Of a DNA stretch of 64,000 nucleotides, positions 1 through 12,349 are shown piece by piece. Under the pieces are notes generated by a model. The model was not told the origin of the DNA and did no database searches. It saw nothing but the letters and a program-made list of their open reading frames with translations. The position numbers and the translations under genes were made by a program. The stretch is taken from assembly GCF_002869765.1 (NCBI RefSeq), contig NZ_PNOR01000016.1, positions 44,248 through 108,247 of the forward strand, written 5' to 3'. The DNA comes from Deinococcus planocerae (GTDB lineage Bacteria; Deinococcota; Deinococci; Deinococcales; Deinococcaceae). The stretch's first letter is position 1. Every line of letters starts with the position of its first letter.

Positions 1-148
1 CATATCCACCCATCCGCCTGCGGGCATCGGCAAGAGGGCGGAGGGACTTTAGGGACGTGCCTTGTGACGGGGACGCAAGGAGGGAATGTCTAACTTGATG
101 GGGTTTCGAAGTCCACCCCGTGCCGAGCCGCACGCCAAAGGAATCCTC

Positions 149-676
149 ATGCGCACTCTCCCCATCCTTCTTCTCCTCGGCTCCCTGAGCCTGACGGCCT
201 GCGGCGGCACGGGCACGACTGGCACCCCCAGGGCCACCGACGCCGGTGACCAGACCAAGAGCACCGCAGAAGCCCTGATCCTCGGGCAGGTCAATGAGGC
301 CCGCGCCCAATCACGTCTGTGTGGCGACCAGCGTTTCGAGGCCACCACGCCCGTCACCTGGAACGGCTATCTGGCAAAAGCGGCCCGCGCCCACGCCGCC
401 GACATGGCGACCCGGGGCTTTTTCGACCATGTGAACCCCGACGGTAAGGACGTGCAGGAACGCACTGAGGCCGCCGGATACACGGGCTGGCAGGTCGTGG
501 GCGAAAACCTCGCCGCCGGGTACGACGGTGAGCACGTGGTGGCCGCCTGGCTCGCCAGCCCCAGCCACTGCAAGACGCTGATGGACCCCCGGTTCAAGGA
601 ACTCGGCGTCGGGTACGTGAATGACCCCGCCAGCCCCAAGGGCACCTACTGGGTCGAGGACTTCGGCACGCGCTAA
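149..676 (+). CDS. CAP/SCP-domain lipoprotein
   Basis: This 175-residue protein is probably a surface lipoprotein. It begins with a positively charged, leucine-rich signal ending in a lipobox (LSLTAC, Cys18). The rest is a CAP (SCP/PR1-like) domain: a helix with NEAR, a conserved HVNPDG segment near residue 93, a GENLA motif near residue 121, and a C-terminal GVGYV strand. Two cysteines (in RLCGD and SHCKT) could form a disulphide. The biochemical role of bacterial CAP proteins is mostly unknown. The ATG at 149 is chosen over an upstream in-frame ATG because the signal peptide starts there and an AAAGGA ribosome site precedes it. Confidence 0.92.
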   Translation: MRTLPILLLLGSLSLTACGGTGTTGTPRATDAGDQTKSTAEALILGQVNEARAQSRLCGDQRFEATTPVTWNGYLAKAARAHAADMATRGFFDHVNPDGKDVQERTEAAGYTGWQVVGENLAAGYDGEHVVAAWLASPSHCKTLMDPRFKELGVGYVNDPASPKGTYWVEDFGTR

Positions 677-683
677 ACAGGAG

Positions 684-722
684 CGAGGGGGAGAGGCATG
701 GGATAGCCGCCTCTCCCCCTCG
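684..722. terminator. Convergent terminator hairpin
   Basis: Two perfect 14-base arms (684-697 and 709-722, CGAGGGGGAGAGGC and its complement) flank an 11-base loop. It lies between the convergent CAP gene and livF, so it can serve both. The T-run is weak on either side. Confidence 0.6.
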
Positions 723-733
723 TCCTTCGCGCC

Positions 734-1443
734 TCACCCCCCCAGGTAGGCGTGCAGCACCCGCTCGTCGTTCACGAGCTGCGCGCTGTCCCCCTGCAAG
801 GTCAGTTGCCCGGCGTCCAGCACATAGGTCCGGTGGCTCTGCCCCATCGCCAGCCGCGCGTTCTGCTCGACGAGGAGGATGGTCGTCCCTGACTCGTTCA
901 GGCTGCGGATGATGGCGAAGATTTCGCGGACGATCAGGGGCGCCAGTCCCAGCGAGGGCTCGTCGAGGAGGAGCAGGCGGGGGCGGCTCATCAGCGCTCG
1001 GGCGATGGCGAGCATCTGCTGTTCGCCGCCCGAGAGCGTCCCGGCCAGTTGGCCCCGCCGCTCACCCAGCCGGGGAAACCGCTCGTACATCTGCCGGATG
1101 TCCGCCCTCACCTCCGCCGCGTTCCGCCGCGTGTAGGCCCCCAGCTCCAGGTTGTCCTCCACGCTCTGCCGGGCGAGGACCTGCCGCCCCTCGGGGCTCT
1201 GCGCGATGCCCAGCCGCACCGCCTCGTCGGGGGGCAGGCGAGTGAGGTCGCGGCCCGCGAAGGTGATGCGGCCCTCGCGCGGGCGCACGAGGCGGGATAC
1301 CGCGCGCAGGGTGGTCGTCTTCCCCGCCCCGTTCGCGCCGATCAGGGTGACGACCTCGCCCTCATCGACATGCAGGCTCAGGCCGCGCACCGCCTGGACG
1401 CCGCCGTAATTCACGCTCAGGTTCTCGATCTGCAACAGCGCCA

Positions 1444-1444
<1 letters not shown>
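734..1444 (-). CDS. livF: Branched-chain amino acid ABC transporter ATPase LivF
   Basis: This is the second nucleotide-binding subunit of a LIV-type importer, 236 residues. It shows Walker A GANGAGKTT near residue 37, signature LSGGEQQ, Walker B LLLLDEPS and the LivF-type ending with LVEQNARLA. It is the last gene of the minus-strand operon livK-H-M-G-F. The ATG at 1444 overlaps the livG stop as TGATG, which implies translational coupling; an in-frame GTG one codon upstream is possible. The substrate is inferred from family and operon. Confidence 0.95.
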
Positions 1445-2219
<775 letters not shown>

Positions 2220-2223
<4 letters not shown>

Positions 2224-3161
2224 GACCCTCCTCCCGGTGCCTCAACCACGACGGGGACGGACGGCGGGCGGCGGGGAGGCGGGGGGCGGCGGACACCTTG
2301 CAGGGCCCCCACGATCCCCTGCGGCAGGTACAGGCTCGCCACGACGAGCACGAGGCCGTTGATGACCAGCCGCCAGTCGGCCAGGAAGCGCAGCACCTCG
2401 GGCACCGCGGTCAGGAGTGCGCCGCCCACCACTGGGCCCCAGATGTTGCGCGAGCCGCCGATCAAGACGAAGGCGAGAATGGCGATGGAGGCGTCGAAGG
2501 TGCCCTGCTTGGCGTTCCAGGTGTTCAGGAAGGGGGCACTCATCGCGCCCACGATCCCCGCCAGCACCGCGCCGATCACGAAGGCGAGGACCTTGTAGCG
2601 CGTCGGCGGCACGCCCATCGCGTCGGCGGCGAGTTCGTCCTCGCGGATCGCGCGGAAGGCCCGCCCCACCCGCGAGCGTTCGAGCTGCCGCGCGAAGAGC
2701 AGGGTGAGGATCAGCAGCGGCCCGAAGAGCCAGATGTACTGCCAGCGGTCCTGGAAGCCGAACGCCTGCGGGATGCCGAAGATGCCGATGGCCCCGCCCG
2801 TGATCTCCAGGTTCAGGCTCACCACCCGCAGGATTTCGACGAACGCGATGGTCGCCAGGGCGAGGTAGATACCGCGCAGCCGCAGGGCGGGGATGCCCAC
2901 GACAAGGCCGAGCAGCCCGCAGATCAGCGCCGCCGCGAGCCAGGTGAGCGGGAAGAGAGCCCCTCCCAGCGACTCGCGCAGGCCCGCGAAGGCCGGATTG
3001 GTGAGCAGAATGGCGGCGACGTACCCTCCCACCGCGTAGAAGCCGGGGCTGGCGAGGCTGAGCTGCCCGGCCTGGAGCGGGAAGTACAGGCTCAGGCCCA
3101 GCAGGCCCGCCTGCACCATCGTGACAATCAGGAAGCCGTACTGGGCGAGGAAGTCTCCCAT
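2220..3161 (-). CDS. livM: Branched-chain amino acid ABC transporter permease LivM
   Basis: This permease has 313 residues and about nine hydrophobic segments. It has the LivM hallmarks: an ASPGFYAVGGYVAAIL segment near the start and the cytoplasmic EAA-like loop RVGRAFRAIREDELAADAMGV. The start at 3161 (MGDFLAQYG) is chosen because the family begins with this transmembrane segment; it lies one base after the livH stop. The C-terminal tail is rich in Arg and Pro and extends past the last helix. Confidence 0.95.
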
Positions 3162-3162
3162 A

Positions 3163-4137
3163 TCAGACCTTCTGAATCTGCACGCGGCCCAGCAGACCCT
3201 GCGGGCGCACGAGGAGGATGACGAAGAGCAGAGCGAAGGCCACCGCGTCCTTGTAGGCGCTGTAATCGGCGGGCACGAACGCCTCCGCGAGCCCAATCAC
3301 GAGGCCGCCCACCACGGCGCCGGGGATGCTCCCCAGCCCGCCGAGCACGATGACGGCCAGACCCTTGAGCCCGTACGTCACCCCGAAGTACGGCCCCGCC
3401 ACCCCGAACGCCGTGCCGACGAGCGTGCCTGCCAGGCCGCCCAGGAAGCCCGACAGGAAGAAGGTGATCAGGATGAAGCGGTCCACGCTGATGCCGAGGA
3501 GGCTCGCCGTGCCCGGACTTTCCGCCACCGCCCGCAGCGCCTTGCCCACCTTCGTCCGCCCGATCACGTACCCCAGCACCGCCAGCATCGCCAGGCTGAC
3601 GGCGAAGATGATGATCTGCACGGTGCGGACGATGACGACCCGCTCGCCGATCTGGAAGCTCAGCGCTGGCCGCACCTCCCCGTAGGCGTCGGAGGGGAAG
3701 TTGTAGATTTCGGCGCCCACGAGGAGCTGAATCAGGTTCACGATGACGAGCGCCACGCCCAGGCTGCTGACCAGCGCGAGGAGGGGGTCGGCGCCCCTCG
3801 CCCGCATGGGCCGGAAGGCCAACCGCTCGACGAGCACGGCGACGAGGCCTGCCACCGTCGCCCCGATCAGGGTCGCCAGCGCGAAGGCCCACGGGTTTCC
3901 CGAGAGCGGCGAGCCCTGCGGGAAGAGGTTGACCCCCTTGAGAAGCCCGTTGTTCTCGAACTGCCCGACGACGAGCGTGTAGGTGAAATACGCCCCGAGC
4001 GTGAAGACCGCCCCGTGCGCGAAGTTGATGATGCCCAGAATCGAGAAGACGAGCGTGTACCCCAGCGCGAAGATCGCGTACACGCTGCCGATGGCGAGAC
4101 CGTTGAGGAGGTTCTGGAGGAGTTGGCTGGCTTCCAC
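3163..4137 (-). CDS. livH: Branched-chain amino acid ABC transporter permease LivH
   Basis: This is the partner permease of LivM, 324 residues with about eight membrane segments. The N-terminus LLNGLAIGSVYAIFALG and the following INFAHG segment are typical of LivH. It starts with GTG at 4137, preceded by AAAGGG. An 89-base gap with a long hairpin (4162-4215) separates it from livK, the only sizeable gap inside this operon. Confidence 0.95.
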   Translation of the reverse strand: MEASQLLQNLLNGLAIGSVYAIFALGYTLVFSILGIINFAHGAVFTLGAYFTYTLVVGQFENNGLLKGVNLFPQGSPLSGNPWAFALATLIGATVAGLVAVLVERLAFRPMRARGADPLLALVSSLGVALVIVNLIQLLVGAEIYNFPSDAYGEVRPALSFQIGERVVIVRTVQIIIFAVSLAMLAVLGYVIGRTKVGKALRAVAESPGTASLLGISVDRFILITFFLSGFLGGLAGTLVGTAFGVAGPYFGVTYGLKGLAVIVLGGLGSIPGAVVGGLVIGLAEAFVPADYSAYKDAVAFALLFVILLVRPQGLLGRVQIQKV

Positions 4138-4161
4138 GGTGGCCCTTTCTGCGAGGGGCGT

Positions 4162-4215
4162 TCAGCCGTCAGCCGTCAGCGATCAGCTCTTTTCCTGCTG
4201 ACGGCTGACGGCTGA
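4162..4215. repeat. Heptad-repeat inverted-repeat hairpin between livK and livH
   Basis: A perfect 19-base inverted repeat (arms 4162-4180 and 4197-4215, 16-base loop). Each arm is built of 7-base units (GCTGACG). The same kind of element recurs at 45314-45390, at the same operon position of the second liv cluster, and in weaker form at 60637-60669. Confidence 0.85.
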
Positions 4216-4226
4216 GCGCTGCGGGC

Positions 4227-5384
4227 TTACTTCAGGAACACGAACGAGCCCGTCCGCGCGTCTTTCATCTTGATCTGCGCGACGTAGAAGTCCTTTTGGA
4301 TGATCTCGCCGTCCTTGTCGAAGCGCAGTTCACCCAGGGGCGTGTTGTACCGCCCGGCCAGAATCTGCTTGTTCAGGGCCGTGCGCAGTTCACCCAGGTC
4401 CCACTGGGCGAGCTTCTTCTTGCGGTCGAGGGCCCTCAAGGCTTCGACCATGACCTGCACGCCCGCGTAGGCCTGGGCGGCGAACTGGGGCGGGTCCTTC
4501 TTGTACTGGGCGCGGTATTCCTTCACGAAGACCTGATTGGCCGCGCTGGGTTGGGCCGGGCTGTACGCCTGCGCGATGATGATGCCGTCGCAGTAGCGCT
4601 GGCACACCGAAAAGATGTTGGAGGTGTTCAGCCCGTTGCCGCCGATGATCAATCCCTTGTACCCGAGCTGCCGGAGCTGCTTGACGAGATTGCCGCCGTC
4701 CGCCGCGAGGCCCGAGACGATCACGAGGTCCACGCCCGCGTTCAGCACCGCCGTCACCTGGGTGGTGAAGTCGGTGTCCGTCGTCTGGAACTTCTGCACG
4801 GTGGCGACGTTCAGGCCCTGCGCCTTGGCCGTCTCCTGGAAGGTGCCCGTCTCCGAGGTCGAGAAGGCGTCGTTTTGCGCGTACAGCACGGCGACCTTCT
4901 TGATCTTGGGATCGAGCCTCAGCGCCTGCCGGATCGCGTTCGGCGCCACCACCGCGACGGGAGCGGACACCCGGGCCACGAACTCCCCGATCTGCGGGAT
5001 GCCCTTGGCGGTGTTGCTCGGCCCCAGCACGGGCACCTTGGCCCGCTCCGCGATGGGGTCGGCGGCGAAGGCCTGCTGCGAGAGGGTCGGCCCCACGATC
5101 CCGACCACGTTCTCCTTCGTGATCAGGTTCTGGAAGGCGTTGATCGCGCTGTTCTCGTCGCCCGCCGCGTCCTGGAAGACGAGCCGGATGGGCGTGCCGT
5201 TGATGCCACCTCGGGCGTTCAGGAACTTCTCGGCGAAGCGCGCCCCGATCACCTGCTCCTGCCCGAGCAGGGCCGTGTTGCTCGTCTGGGCGACGGCGAT
5301 GCCGATGGGCACGGGCGTGGCGACCTTCTGCGCCTGCGCGGCGGCGAGCAGACCGAGGGTCAGGGTCAAGGCCAGTCGTTTCAT
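4227..5384 (-). CDS. livK: Branched-chain amino acid substrate-binding protein LivK
   Basis: This is the periplasmic binding protein of the first liv importer, 385 residues. A Sec signal (MKRLALTLTLGLLAAAQA) precedes a type-I periplasmic-binding fold, beginning VPIGIAVAQTSNTALLGQEQ and containing GVIGPTLS-like and GGNGLNTSNIF segments. A ribosome site AGGAGG lies 8 bases before the ATG at 5384. It is first in its operon, behind the promoter at 5454-5482, and is separated from the permease genes by a hairpin. The exact ligand cannot be told from sequence. Confidence 0.94.
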   Translation of the reverse strand: MKRLALTLTLGLLAAAQAQKVATPVPIGIAVAQTSNTALLGQEQVIGARFAEKFLNARGGINGTPIRLVFQDAAGDENSAINAFQNLITKENVVGIVGPTLSQQAFAADPIAERAKVPVLGPSNTAKGIPQIGEFVARVSAPVAVVAPNAIRQALRLDPKIKKVAVLYAQNDAFSTSETGTFQETAKAQGLNVATVQKFQTTDTDFTTQVTAVLNAGVDLVIVSGLAADGGNLVKQLRQLGYKGLIIGGNGLNTSNIFSVCQRYCDGIIIAQAYSPAQPSAANQVFVKEYRAQYKKDPPQFAAQAYAGVQVMVEALRALDRKKKLAQWDLGELRTALNKQILAGRYNTPLGELRFDKDGEIIQKDFYVAQIKMKDARTGSFVFLK

Positions 5385-5453
5385 GTGGTTCCTCCTGGGC
5401 AGTTCCTCTTCGGTGGGGTGGTGCGCCCGTGAAGCTGAGTTTAGGGTGCGCTC

Positions 5454-5482
5454 ACTATCCGGTGGGGAAAGGGGGAAGTCAA
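5454..5482 (-). promoter_or_regulatory. Sigma70-type promoter of livK
   Basis: On the minus strand a -35 TTGACT (5477-5482) and -10 GATAGT (5454-5459) are 17 bases apart. This predicts a leader of about 65 bases with an AGGAGG ribosome site, unlike the leaderless promoters of many neighbours. Confidence 0.7.
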
Positions 5483-5540
5483 GCCGAAATGTAAGAGAGG
5501 CAGACCGTCTGGCCTGCCCCTCTTCGCCCCGCCGCGGCAC

Positions 5541-6680
<1,140 letters not shown>

Positions 6681-6823
6681 AGGGGCTCCTCGGCGCGGCC
6701 CGGGGCATGGGCGGGAACCCTCGCCCCGGCGAAATGGGAATCTCTGGACTGGGTTCAATTTACCACGCGTGCGCGCGGGAGCGCAGGCACGCCGCCGCTT
6801 CCCGGAGGCTTAGGCTGGGTCCC

Positions 6824-7483
6824 ATGGCCGCCCCCACCCTCACCCTGCGCCCGGTGGTGCCCGCCGACCGGCAGGCGCTGGCCCGCGTCGCTTACGAGAC
6901 GGCCTACTTCGGGGAGAGTGCCGCGCGCTTTTTCCCCTCGCGCCCGCTCTTCGCCGCCCTGTGGGTCGCGCCGTATCTCACGCCGGGAGGGGGCGGCCTC
7001 GGCTTCGTGGCCGAGCGGGAGGGGGGCGAGGTCGTCGGGTACATCCTGGGGAGCGTGGACCCGAGACGGTATTCGCTGGCCCTCGCCGGGCAGGTGCCGG
7101 GGCTGCTCGGGCGGCTGGTGACGGGGCGGTTGCCGGGCGCATGGCCCTCGCTGCGCTACCTGCTGCGCTCGACGCTCTACGGGGTGCCGCATCCGCCCGC
7201 CGACCTCTACCCGGCCCACCTCCACCTCAACCTGCTCGCGTCGGCGCGGGGGCTGGGAGCGGGGGGGGCGCTCCTCGACGCCTACCTCTCCGAGCTGCGG
7301 GCGCGGCGGGTGCCCGGCGTCCAGCTCTCGACGACCCGGCGCAACGTCGCCGCCCTTCACCTGTACGAGCGGCGCGGCTTCCGGGTCTGGGCGGCGCGGC
7401 GCACACCGCTCTGGACGCCCTGGACCGGGCAGGCGGAGGAGCAGGTCACCATGGCCCTCGACCTCACGAGGGGGCGGGCGTGA
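6824..7483 (+). CDS. GNAT-family N-acetyltransferase
   Basis: A 219-residue acetyltransferase of the GNAT fold. The N-terminal TLRPVVPADRQALARVAYE strand-helix, the acetyl-CoA pyrophosphate loop ARGLGAGGALL (near residue 147) and the C-terminal LYERRGFRV strand are visible. The acceptor substrate is unknown. Its stop overlaps the GTG of the next gene as GTGA, so the two are probably co-translated. Confidence 0.9.
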   Translation: MAAPTLTLRPVVPADRQALARVAYETAYFGESAARFFPSRPLFAALWVAPYLTPGGGGLGFVAEREGGEVVGYILGSVDPRRYSLALAGQVPGLLGRLVTGRLPGAWPSLRYLLRSTLYGVPHPPADLYPAHLHLNLLASARGLGAGGALLDAYLSELRARRVPGVQLSTTRRNVAALHLYERRGFRVWAARRTPLWTPWTGQAEEQVTMALDLTRGRA

Positions 7484-8100
7484 CGCCCGAGCTGCCCGCG
7501 TGGCTCACGGCGCTCGACCCGGCGTGGTTGAACGCGGCGACCCTGGGGCTGATGTTCGTGGAGGGGGCGGGGGTGCCCGGCATTCCCGGCATCCTGCCCA
7601 TGTTGGCGCAGGCGGCCCTGATCAGCGCGGGGGCCACGAGCTACCCCGAGGCGGTGCTGTGGGGGGCGCTGGGCAACTTCCTGGGAAGCCTCGCGGGGTA
7701 TGCACTCGGCGCAGAGATTCTGGAGCGGCTGCCCGCACGCTGGCGAGAGCGGATGGAGACCCCCCGGGTCCGGCGCCTGACCGCCCACGCCGGGCCGCTC
7801 CTGATCGTGCTCAGCCGCAGCGTCGGGTCGCTGCGCACGCCCGTGACGTGGACCGCCCGCGCCCTCGGCGTGCGCCCCGCTCCCTTCACCCTCTGGGCGC
7901 TCGTCGGGGCCGTGCTGCACGTCGGCCTCTGGCAGTACCTCCTGTGGAAGTCCGGGGAGGCCGCGCTGCGGTACGTCCGGCGGGCGGAGGCGGACTTGAC
8001 ACCTGTCCTGCTGCTCGCCGCCCTGGGTGCGGCGCTGTGGTGGGGAGTGCGGCGGCTGAGGGGCCGGAGGGAGGATGGGACCGGGAGCCCCCCGGCGTAG
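7480..8100 (+). CDS. DedA/VTT-domain membrane protein
   Basis: A 206-residue integral membrane protein with four to five hydrophobic segments. The order of an N-terminal re-entrant-like segment rich in Gly/Pro (FVEGAGVPGIPGILPMLAQ), a GALGNFLGSLAGYALG helix and an RSVGSLRTP segment fits the DedA (SNARE-associated, VTT) family, which includes lipid flippases. The GTG start at 7480 overlaps the preceding stop by four bases. The last helix is followed by a basic tail. Confidence 0.85.
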   Translation: MTPELPAWLTALDPAWLNAATLGLMFVEGAGVPGIPGILPMLAQAALISAGATSYPEAVLWGALGNFLGSLAGYALGAEILERLPARWRERMETPRVRRLTAHAGPLLIVLSRSVGSLRTPVTWTARALGVRPAPFTLWALVGAVLHVGLWQYLLWKSGEAALRYVRRAEADLTPVLLLAALGAALWWGVRRLRGRREDGTGSPPA

Positions 8101-8130
8101 GTCGTCCGCCCCCGACCTTCACGAAAGGTT

Positions 8131-8136
8131 TATGAT
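8131..8136 (+). promoter_or_regulatory. Leaderless-type -10 element
   Basis: TATGAT lies six bases before the GTG at 8143, with no ribosome site between. No clear -35 was seen. Confidence 0.6.
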
Positions 8137-8142
8137 CGGGCG

Positions 8143-9411
8143 GTGAGCGAGCCGACCGCCCCGAGTTCCCGAACACAGAGGCTCTTTTACGGCTGGGTGG
8201 TGGTGGCGGTGACGGTGCTGGCCCTGCTGGTCGCGGCGGGGGCACGCTCGGCGCCCGGCGTGTTTCTGGTGCCGATGGAGGAGTCGCTGGGCCTGAGCCG
8301 TTCCACGCTGTCTCTGTCCGTCAGCCTGGGCCTGCTCGTCTTCGGACTCGCCGCTCCCCTCTCGGGCCGCCTGATGGACCGCTTCGGGCCGCGCCGGGTC
8401 GCCACCGTGGGCCTCGTGCTCGTGGCGCTGAGCTTCGCGCTGACCACCCTCTCGCGCTCGGCCCTGGGGCTGCACCTGACCTGGGGGCTGCTGAGCGGCC
8501 TGGGCACGGGGCTGGTCGGCAGCGTCCTGGGGGCGACCGTGGCGACCCGCTGGTTCGTGCGGCGCCGCGGGCTCGTGACGGGCATCTTCGGCGCGGCGAC
8601 GAGCGCGGGGCAACTGCTGTTCATCCCCCTGCTCACGGGCTGGGCGCAGCATCTGGGCTGGACGGGCGGCATCTGGATCGTCGCGGCGGTGGCGCTCGTG
8701 CTCGTCCCCCTGGTGTGGTGGCTGCTGCGCGACAGCCCGGCGCAGGTGGGGCTCAGGCCCGACGACGACCCGGTGACGGCGGGCGCCCCGGCCCAGACCG
8801 CCCCACAACCCGACGCCCGGGTGATGGCGCGGGCGGTGCGGCACCGCGATTTCTGGCTGCTGGCGGCGACCTTCTTCGTCTGCGGGGCGACGAGCAACGG
8901 GATCATCGGCACGCACTTTATCGCGTACTGCGGGGACTTGGGCCTGACGCCGGGCTTCGCGGCGGGGATGCTGGCGGTGATGGGGGCCTTCAACTTCGTG
9001 GGCACGCTCGCCAGCGGGTACTTCACCGACCGGGTGGACCCGCGCTTCCTGCTGGGGATGTACTACGCCTTCCGGGGGGTCAGCCTCGCGCTCCTGCCCT
9101 TCGTGCCGCCGGGCTACAGCCTGACCCTCTTCGCGGTGCTCTTCGGCCTCGACTACATCGCCACCGTGCCGCCCACCATCGCGCTGACCGCCGACACCTT
9201 CGGGCGGGCGAACGTGGGCACCGTGTACGGCTGGATTTTCTGCTCCCATCAGGTCGGCGCGGCGCTGGCCTCGTGGCTGGGCGGCGTCAGCCGGGACGCC
9301 CTGGGGAGCTACAGCGCGGCGATGATCGCGGCGGCGATCTTGGCGGGGGCGGCGGCGGTGCTGGCGCTGGGGGTGACGGCGCCCGCGCGGCGGGTCCAGG
9401 CGACCCGGTAA
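8143..9411 (+). CDS. MFS transporter (MCT/oxalate-formate antiporter type)
   Basis: A 422-residue transporter with 12 predicted membrane helices. The loop between helices 2 and 3, GRLMDRFGPRRV, is the MFS signature. The extracellular-side HFIAYCGDLGLTPGFAAGML region and overall pattern resemble the monocarboxylate or oxalate/formate branch, so an anionic small substrate is possible, but this is inference. The GTG start at 8143 is supported by a -10 TATGAT six bases upstream, implying a leaderless mRNA. It converges on the grpB-like gene with only four bases between stops. Confidence 0.9.
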   Translation: MSEPTAPSSRTQRLFYGWVVVAVTVLALLVAAGARSAPGVFLVPMEESLGLSRSTLSLSVSLGLLVFGLAAPLSGRLMDRFGPRRVATVGLVLVALSFALTTLSRSALGLHLTWGLLSGLGTGLVGSVLGATVATRWFVRRRGLVTGIFGAATSAGQLLFIPLLTGWAQHLGWTGGIWIVAAVALVLVPLVWWLLRDSPAQVGLRPDDDPVTAGAPAQTAPQPDARVMARAVRHRDFWLLAATFFVCGATSNGIIGTHFIAYCGDLGLTPGFAAGMLAVMGAFNFVGTLASGYFTDRVDPRFLLGMYYAFRGVSLALLPFVPPGYSLTLFAVLFGLDYIATVPPTIALTADTFGRANVGTVYGWIFCSHQVGAALASWLGGVSRDALGSYSAAMIAAAILAGAAAVLALGVTAPARRVQATR

Positions 9412-9415
9412 CTGG

Positions 9416-9955
9416 TCACTTTGAGCGAGGCAGGAGGGAACCAAAATCGGCAAGAACGCGCTGCACAAATAACCCTTTTCGGGCTGTGTACTCTGTACGG
9501 CTTCCCGAGTGCTGCTGAGCAAGCACCGTTTTCATTTGCTGGTACTCGTCGCGTAGGTCAGGGCGCTGTCGTAAGACATCACGAAAAATCAGGTATTCAC
9601 TCCATTTCCGGTGGCTGAGAGGCAGGAGATGCACGTAATGTGTGCGTGCGTCGTCCGTACCCTTAGCGAAGAAATACTCTCCCCAGCCTTCCCTATCACC
9701 GAAGGACGTATATCCGAGTTGTTGTAGAGGACGGACGCAAGCATACATTTGGGCTACATATTGCACAGCTACAGTGAGGTCAAGGATAGGTTTGCCTGCA
9801 AGACCCGGAACACTCGTGCTTCCCACATGTTGAATATCGAGGACAAGGGAACCGAGAGCTTGCTGCACCCTGGCGCGTTCTTCTTCAAAAAGGGTGGGAT
9901 AGTTCTCCGACGAAGGGCGCAGCTCGACGATCCCCCGCTTGAGTCCGAGTGTCAT
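9416..9955 (-). CDS. GrpB/UPF0157 family protein
   Basis: A 179-residue protein of the GrpB (UPF0157) family, related to nucleotidyltransferase folds. The diagnostic HVGSTSVPGLAGKPILDL segment lies near residue 42 and is followed by YFFAKG and HYVHLLP. Function of the family is not settled. Base composition is lower in GC than both neighbours, hinting at transfer. The ATG at 9955 has TACACT six bases upstream. Confidence 0.92.
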   Translation of the reverse strand: MTLGLKRGIVELRPSSENYPTLFEEERARVQQALGSLVLDIQHVGSTSVPGLAGKPILDLTVAVQYVAQMYACVRPLQQLGYTSFGDREGWGEYFFAKGTDDARTHYVHLLPLSHRKWSEYLIFRDVLRQRPDLRDEYQQMKTVLAQQHSGSRTEYTARKGLFVQRVLADFGSLLPRSK

Positions 9956-9961
9956 AACGTC

Positions 9962-9967
9962 AGTGTA
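9962..9967 (-). promoter_or_regulatory. Leaderless-type -10 element
   Basis: TACACT on the minus strand, six bases before the ATG at 9955 of the GrpB-family gene. Confidence 0.6.
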
Positions 9968-10045
9968 GGCTCATGCTTTTGGTTCAGCAACAGCATCTGT
10001 TCTGAAAAATCCGCTCTGAACGGAAAAGGAAGTGGCAGAGTACAA

Positions 10046-11110
<1,065 letters not shown>

Positions 11111-11118
11111 CGGGGGGG

Positions 11119-11124
11119 ATTGTA
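11119..11124 (-). promoter_or_regulatory. Leaderless-type -10 element
   Basis: TACAAT on the minus strand, eight bases before the ATG at 11110. It is one of the best matches to TATAAT in the window. Confidence 0.6.
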
Positions 11125-11209
11125 GCAGGGGCGGGGAAGTCGTCAGGACGGGGAGAGCCGCGCCCCCGCCGCCCGGCCCTGACGACGGATTTCCGGCGGC
11201 GGGGGACGC

Positions 11210-11215
11210 TAGAGT
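11210..11215 (+). promoter_or_regulatory. Leaderless-type -10 element
   Basis: TAGAGT six bases before the ATG at 11222. Together with 11119-11124 it gives back-to-back promoters for the divergent femX-like and PPIase genes. Confidence 0.55.
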
Positions 11216-11221
11216 GGGCGG

Positions 11222-12334
11222 ATGAAACAAAGCATCCTGACGCTCGCCCTGCTGCTCGGCGGCGCGGCCCTGGCCCAGACCACCCCGCCCGCCCCCACGC
11301 AGACGGCCCCGGCTCCCGCGCCGACCCAGGCAGCTCCGGCGCAGACCACTCCGGCTCAGACCACGCCTGCCGCTCCGGCCCGGACCGCGCCCGCGCAGGG
11401 CACGGCGGCCCCCGCCGCGAATGCCCAGGCGGTCGTCGCGGTGGTGGGCAGCGAGAGATTTACGCTGGGCGACTACGAAAAGGCCTTCCGGGTGGCGGTG
11501 GCGCGGGTGCTGAACTCGCAGGGGGTGCCCTTCACGACCGACATCCTGCCCGAGTTCGCCGAGGCGCGCGGGGAATTCCTGAAGCAGTACGCCCGCGACC
11601 GGGCCGTGTACCAGCTCGCCCGCCGGGACACCAAGGTCACCCCCGCCCAGATCGACGAGCAGCTCGCCGAGGCGAAGAAGGGCTTTGACTCCGACGCCGA
11701 ATTCACCGAGGCCCTGAAGGCGACGGGCTACGACAGCGAGGCCGAGCTGCGCGCGGACCTGGAGCGGCAGACCGTCGTCTCCGCGTACCTGGAGGGCATC
11801 AAGACCCGCCTCCGGTTCGGGGACGCCCTCGTCACGAGCTTTTACAACCTGAACAAACAGTCGTTCAACCGCCCGGCGCAGGCCTGCGTGCGCCACATCC
11901 TCGTCAAGACCCAGGCCGAGGCCCAGACCGTCCTGAGGGACCTGGGGGCGGGGGCGGACTTCGCCAAGCTCGCGCAGGAACGCAGCCAGGACCCCGGCAG
12001 CGCGGCGGAGGGCGGTGACCTCGGCTGCATCGCGCCCGGCGACACGGTGGCGGCCTTCGACAAGGCGGCCTTCAGCGGCCCCCTGAATCAGCCCCAGATC
12101 GCGCAGACCGAGTACGGCTGGCACGTCCTCCTCGTCACGCAGCGCAACGCGGCGGGCCTCGCTCCCCTCGCGGAGGTCGCCCCCACCATCCGCGAGCAGC
12201 TCGCCCGCGACGCCGCCCAGAAGTACCTCGACGCCCAGCTCCTGCGCCTGAACATCCAGACGACCCCGGCGCTCGTCGCCGCGCCCACCCCCGCGACGGG
12301 CTCCCCCACCCCCAGCAACACGACGAGCAAGTAA
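11222..12334 (+). CDS. Secreted parvulin-type peptidyl-prolyl isomerase
   Basis: A 370-residue PpiC/SurA-like folding factor. A signal peptide (cleavage near ALAQ) is followed by a low-complexity Ala/Pro/Thr/Gln linker (residues ~20-65), a SurA_N-like helical domain, and a parvulin domain from about residue 220 (CVRHILVKTQAEAQTVL ... GSAAEGGDLG ... YGWHVLLV). It probably helps fold exported envelope proteins. The linker may span the thick cell wall. A second Pro/Thr-rich tail follows the domain. A terminator hairpin lies 16 bases after the stop. Confidence 0.93.
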   Translation: MKQSILTLALLLGGAALAQTTPPAPTQTAPAPAPTQAAPAQTTPAQTTPAAPARTAPAQGTAAPAANAQAVVAVVGSERFTLGDYEKAFRVAVARVLNSQGVPFTTDILPEFAEARGEFLKQYARDRAVYQLARRDTKVTPAQIDEQLAEAKKGFDSDAEFTEALKATGYDSEAELRADLERQTVVSAYLEGIKTRLRFGDALVTSFYNLNKQSFNRPAQACVRHILVKTQAEAQTVLRDLGAGADFAKLAQERSQDPGSAAEGGDLGCIAPGDTVAAFDKAAFSGPLNQPQIAQTEYGWHVLLVTQRNAAGLAPLAEVAPTIREQLARDAAQKYLDAQLLRLNIQTTPALVAAPTPATGSPTPSNTTSK

Positions 12335-12349
12335 ATCCCTGTTCCGGTC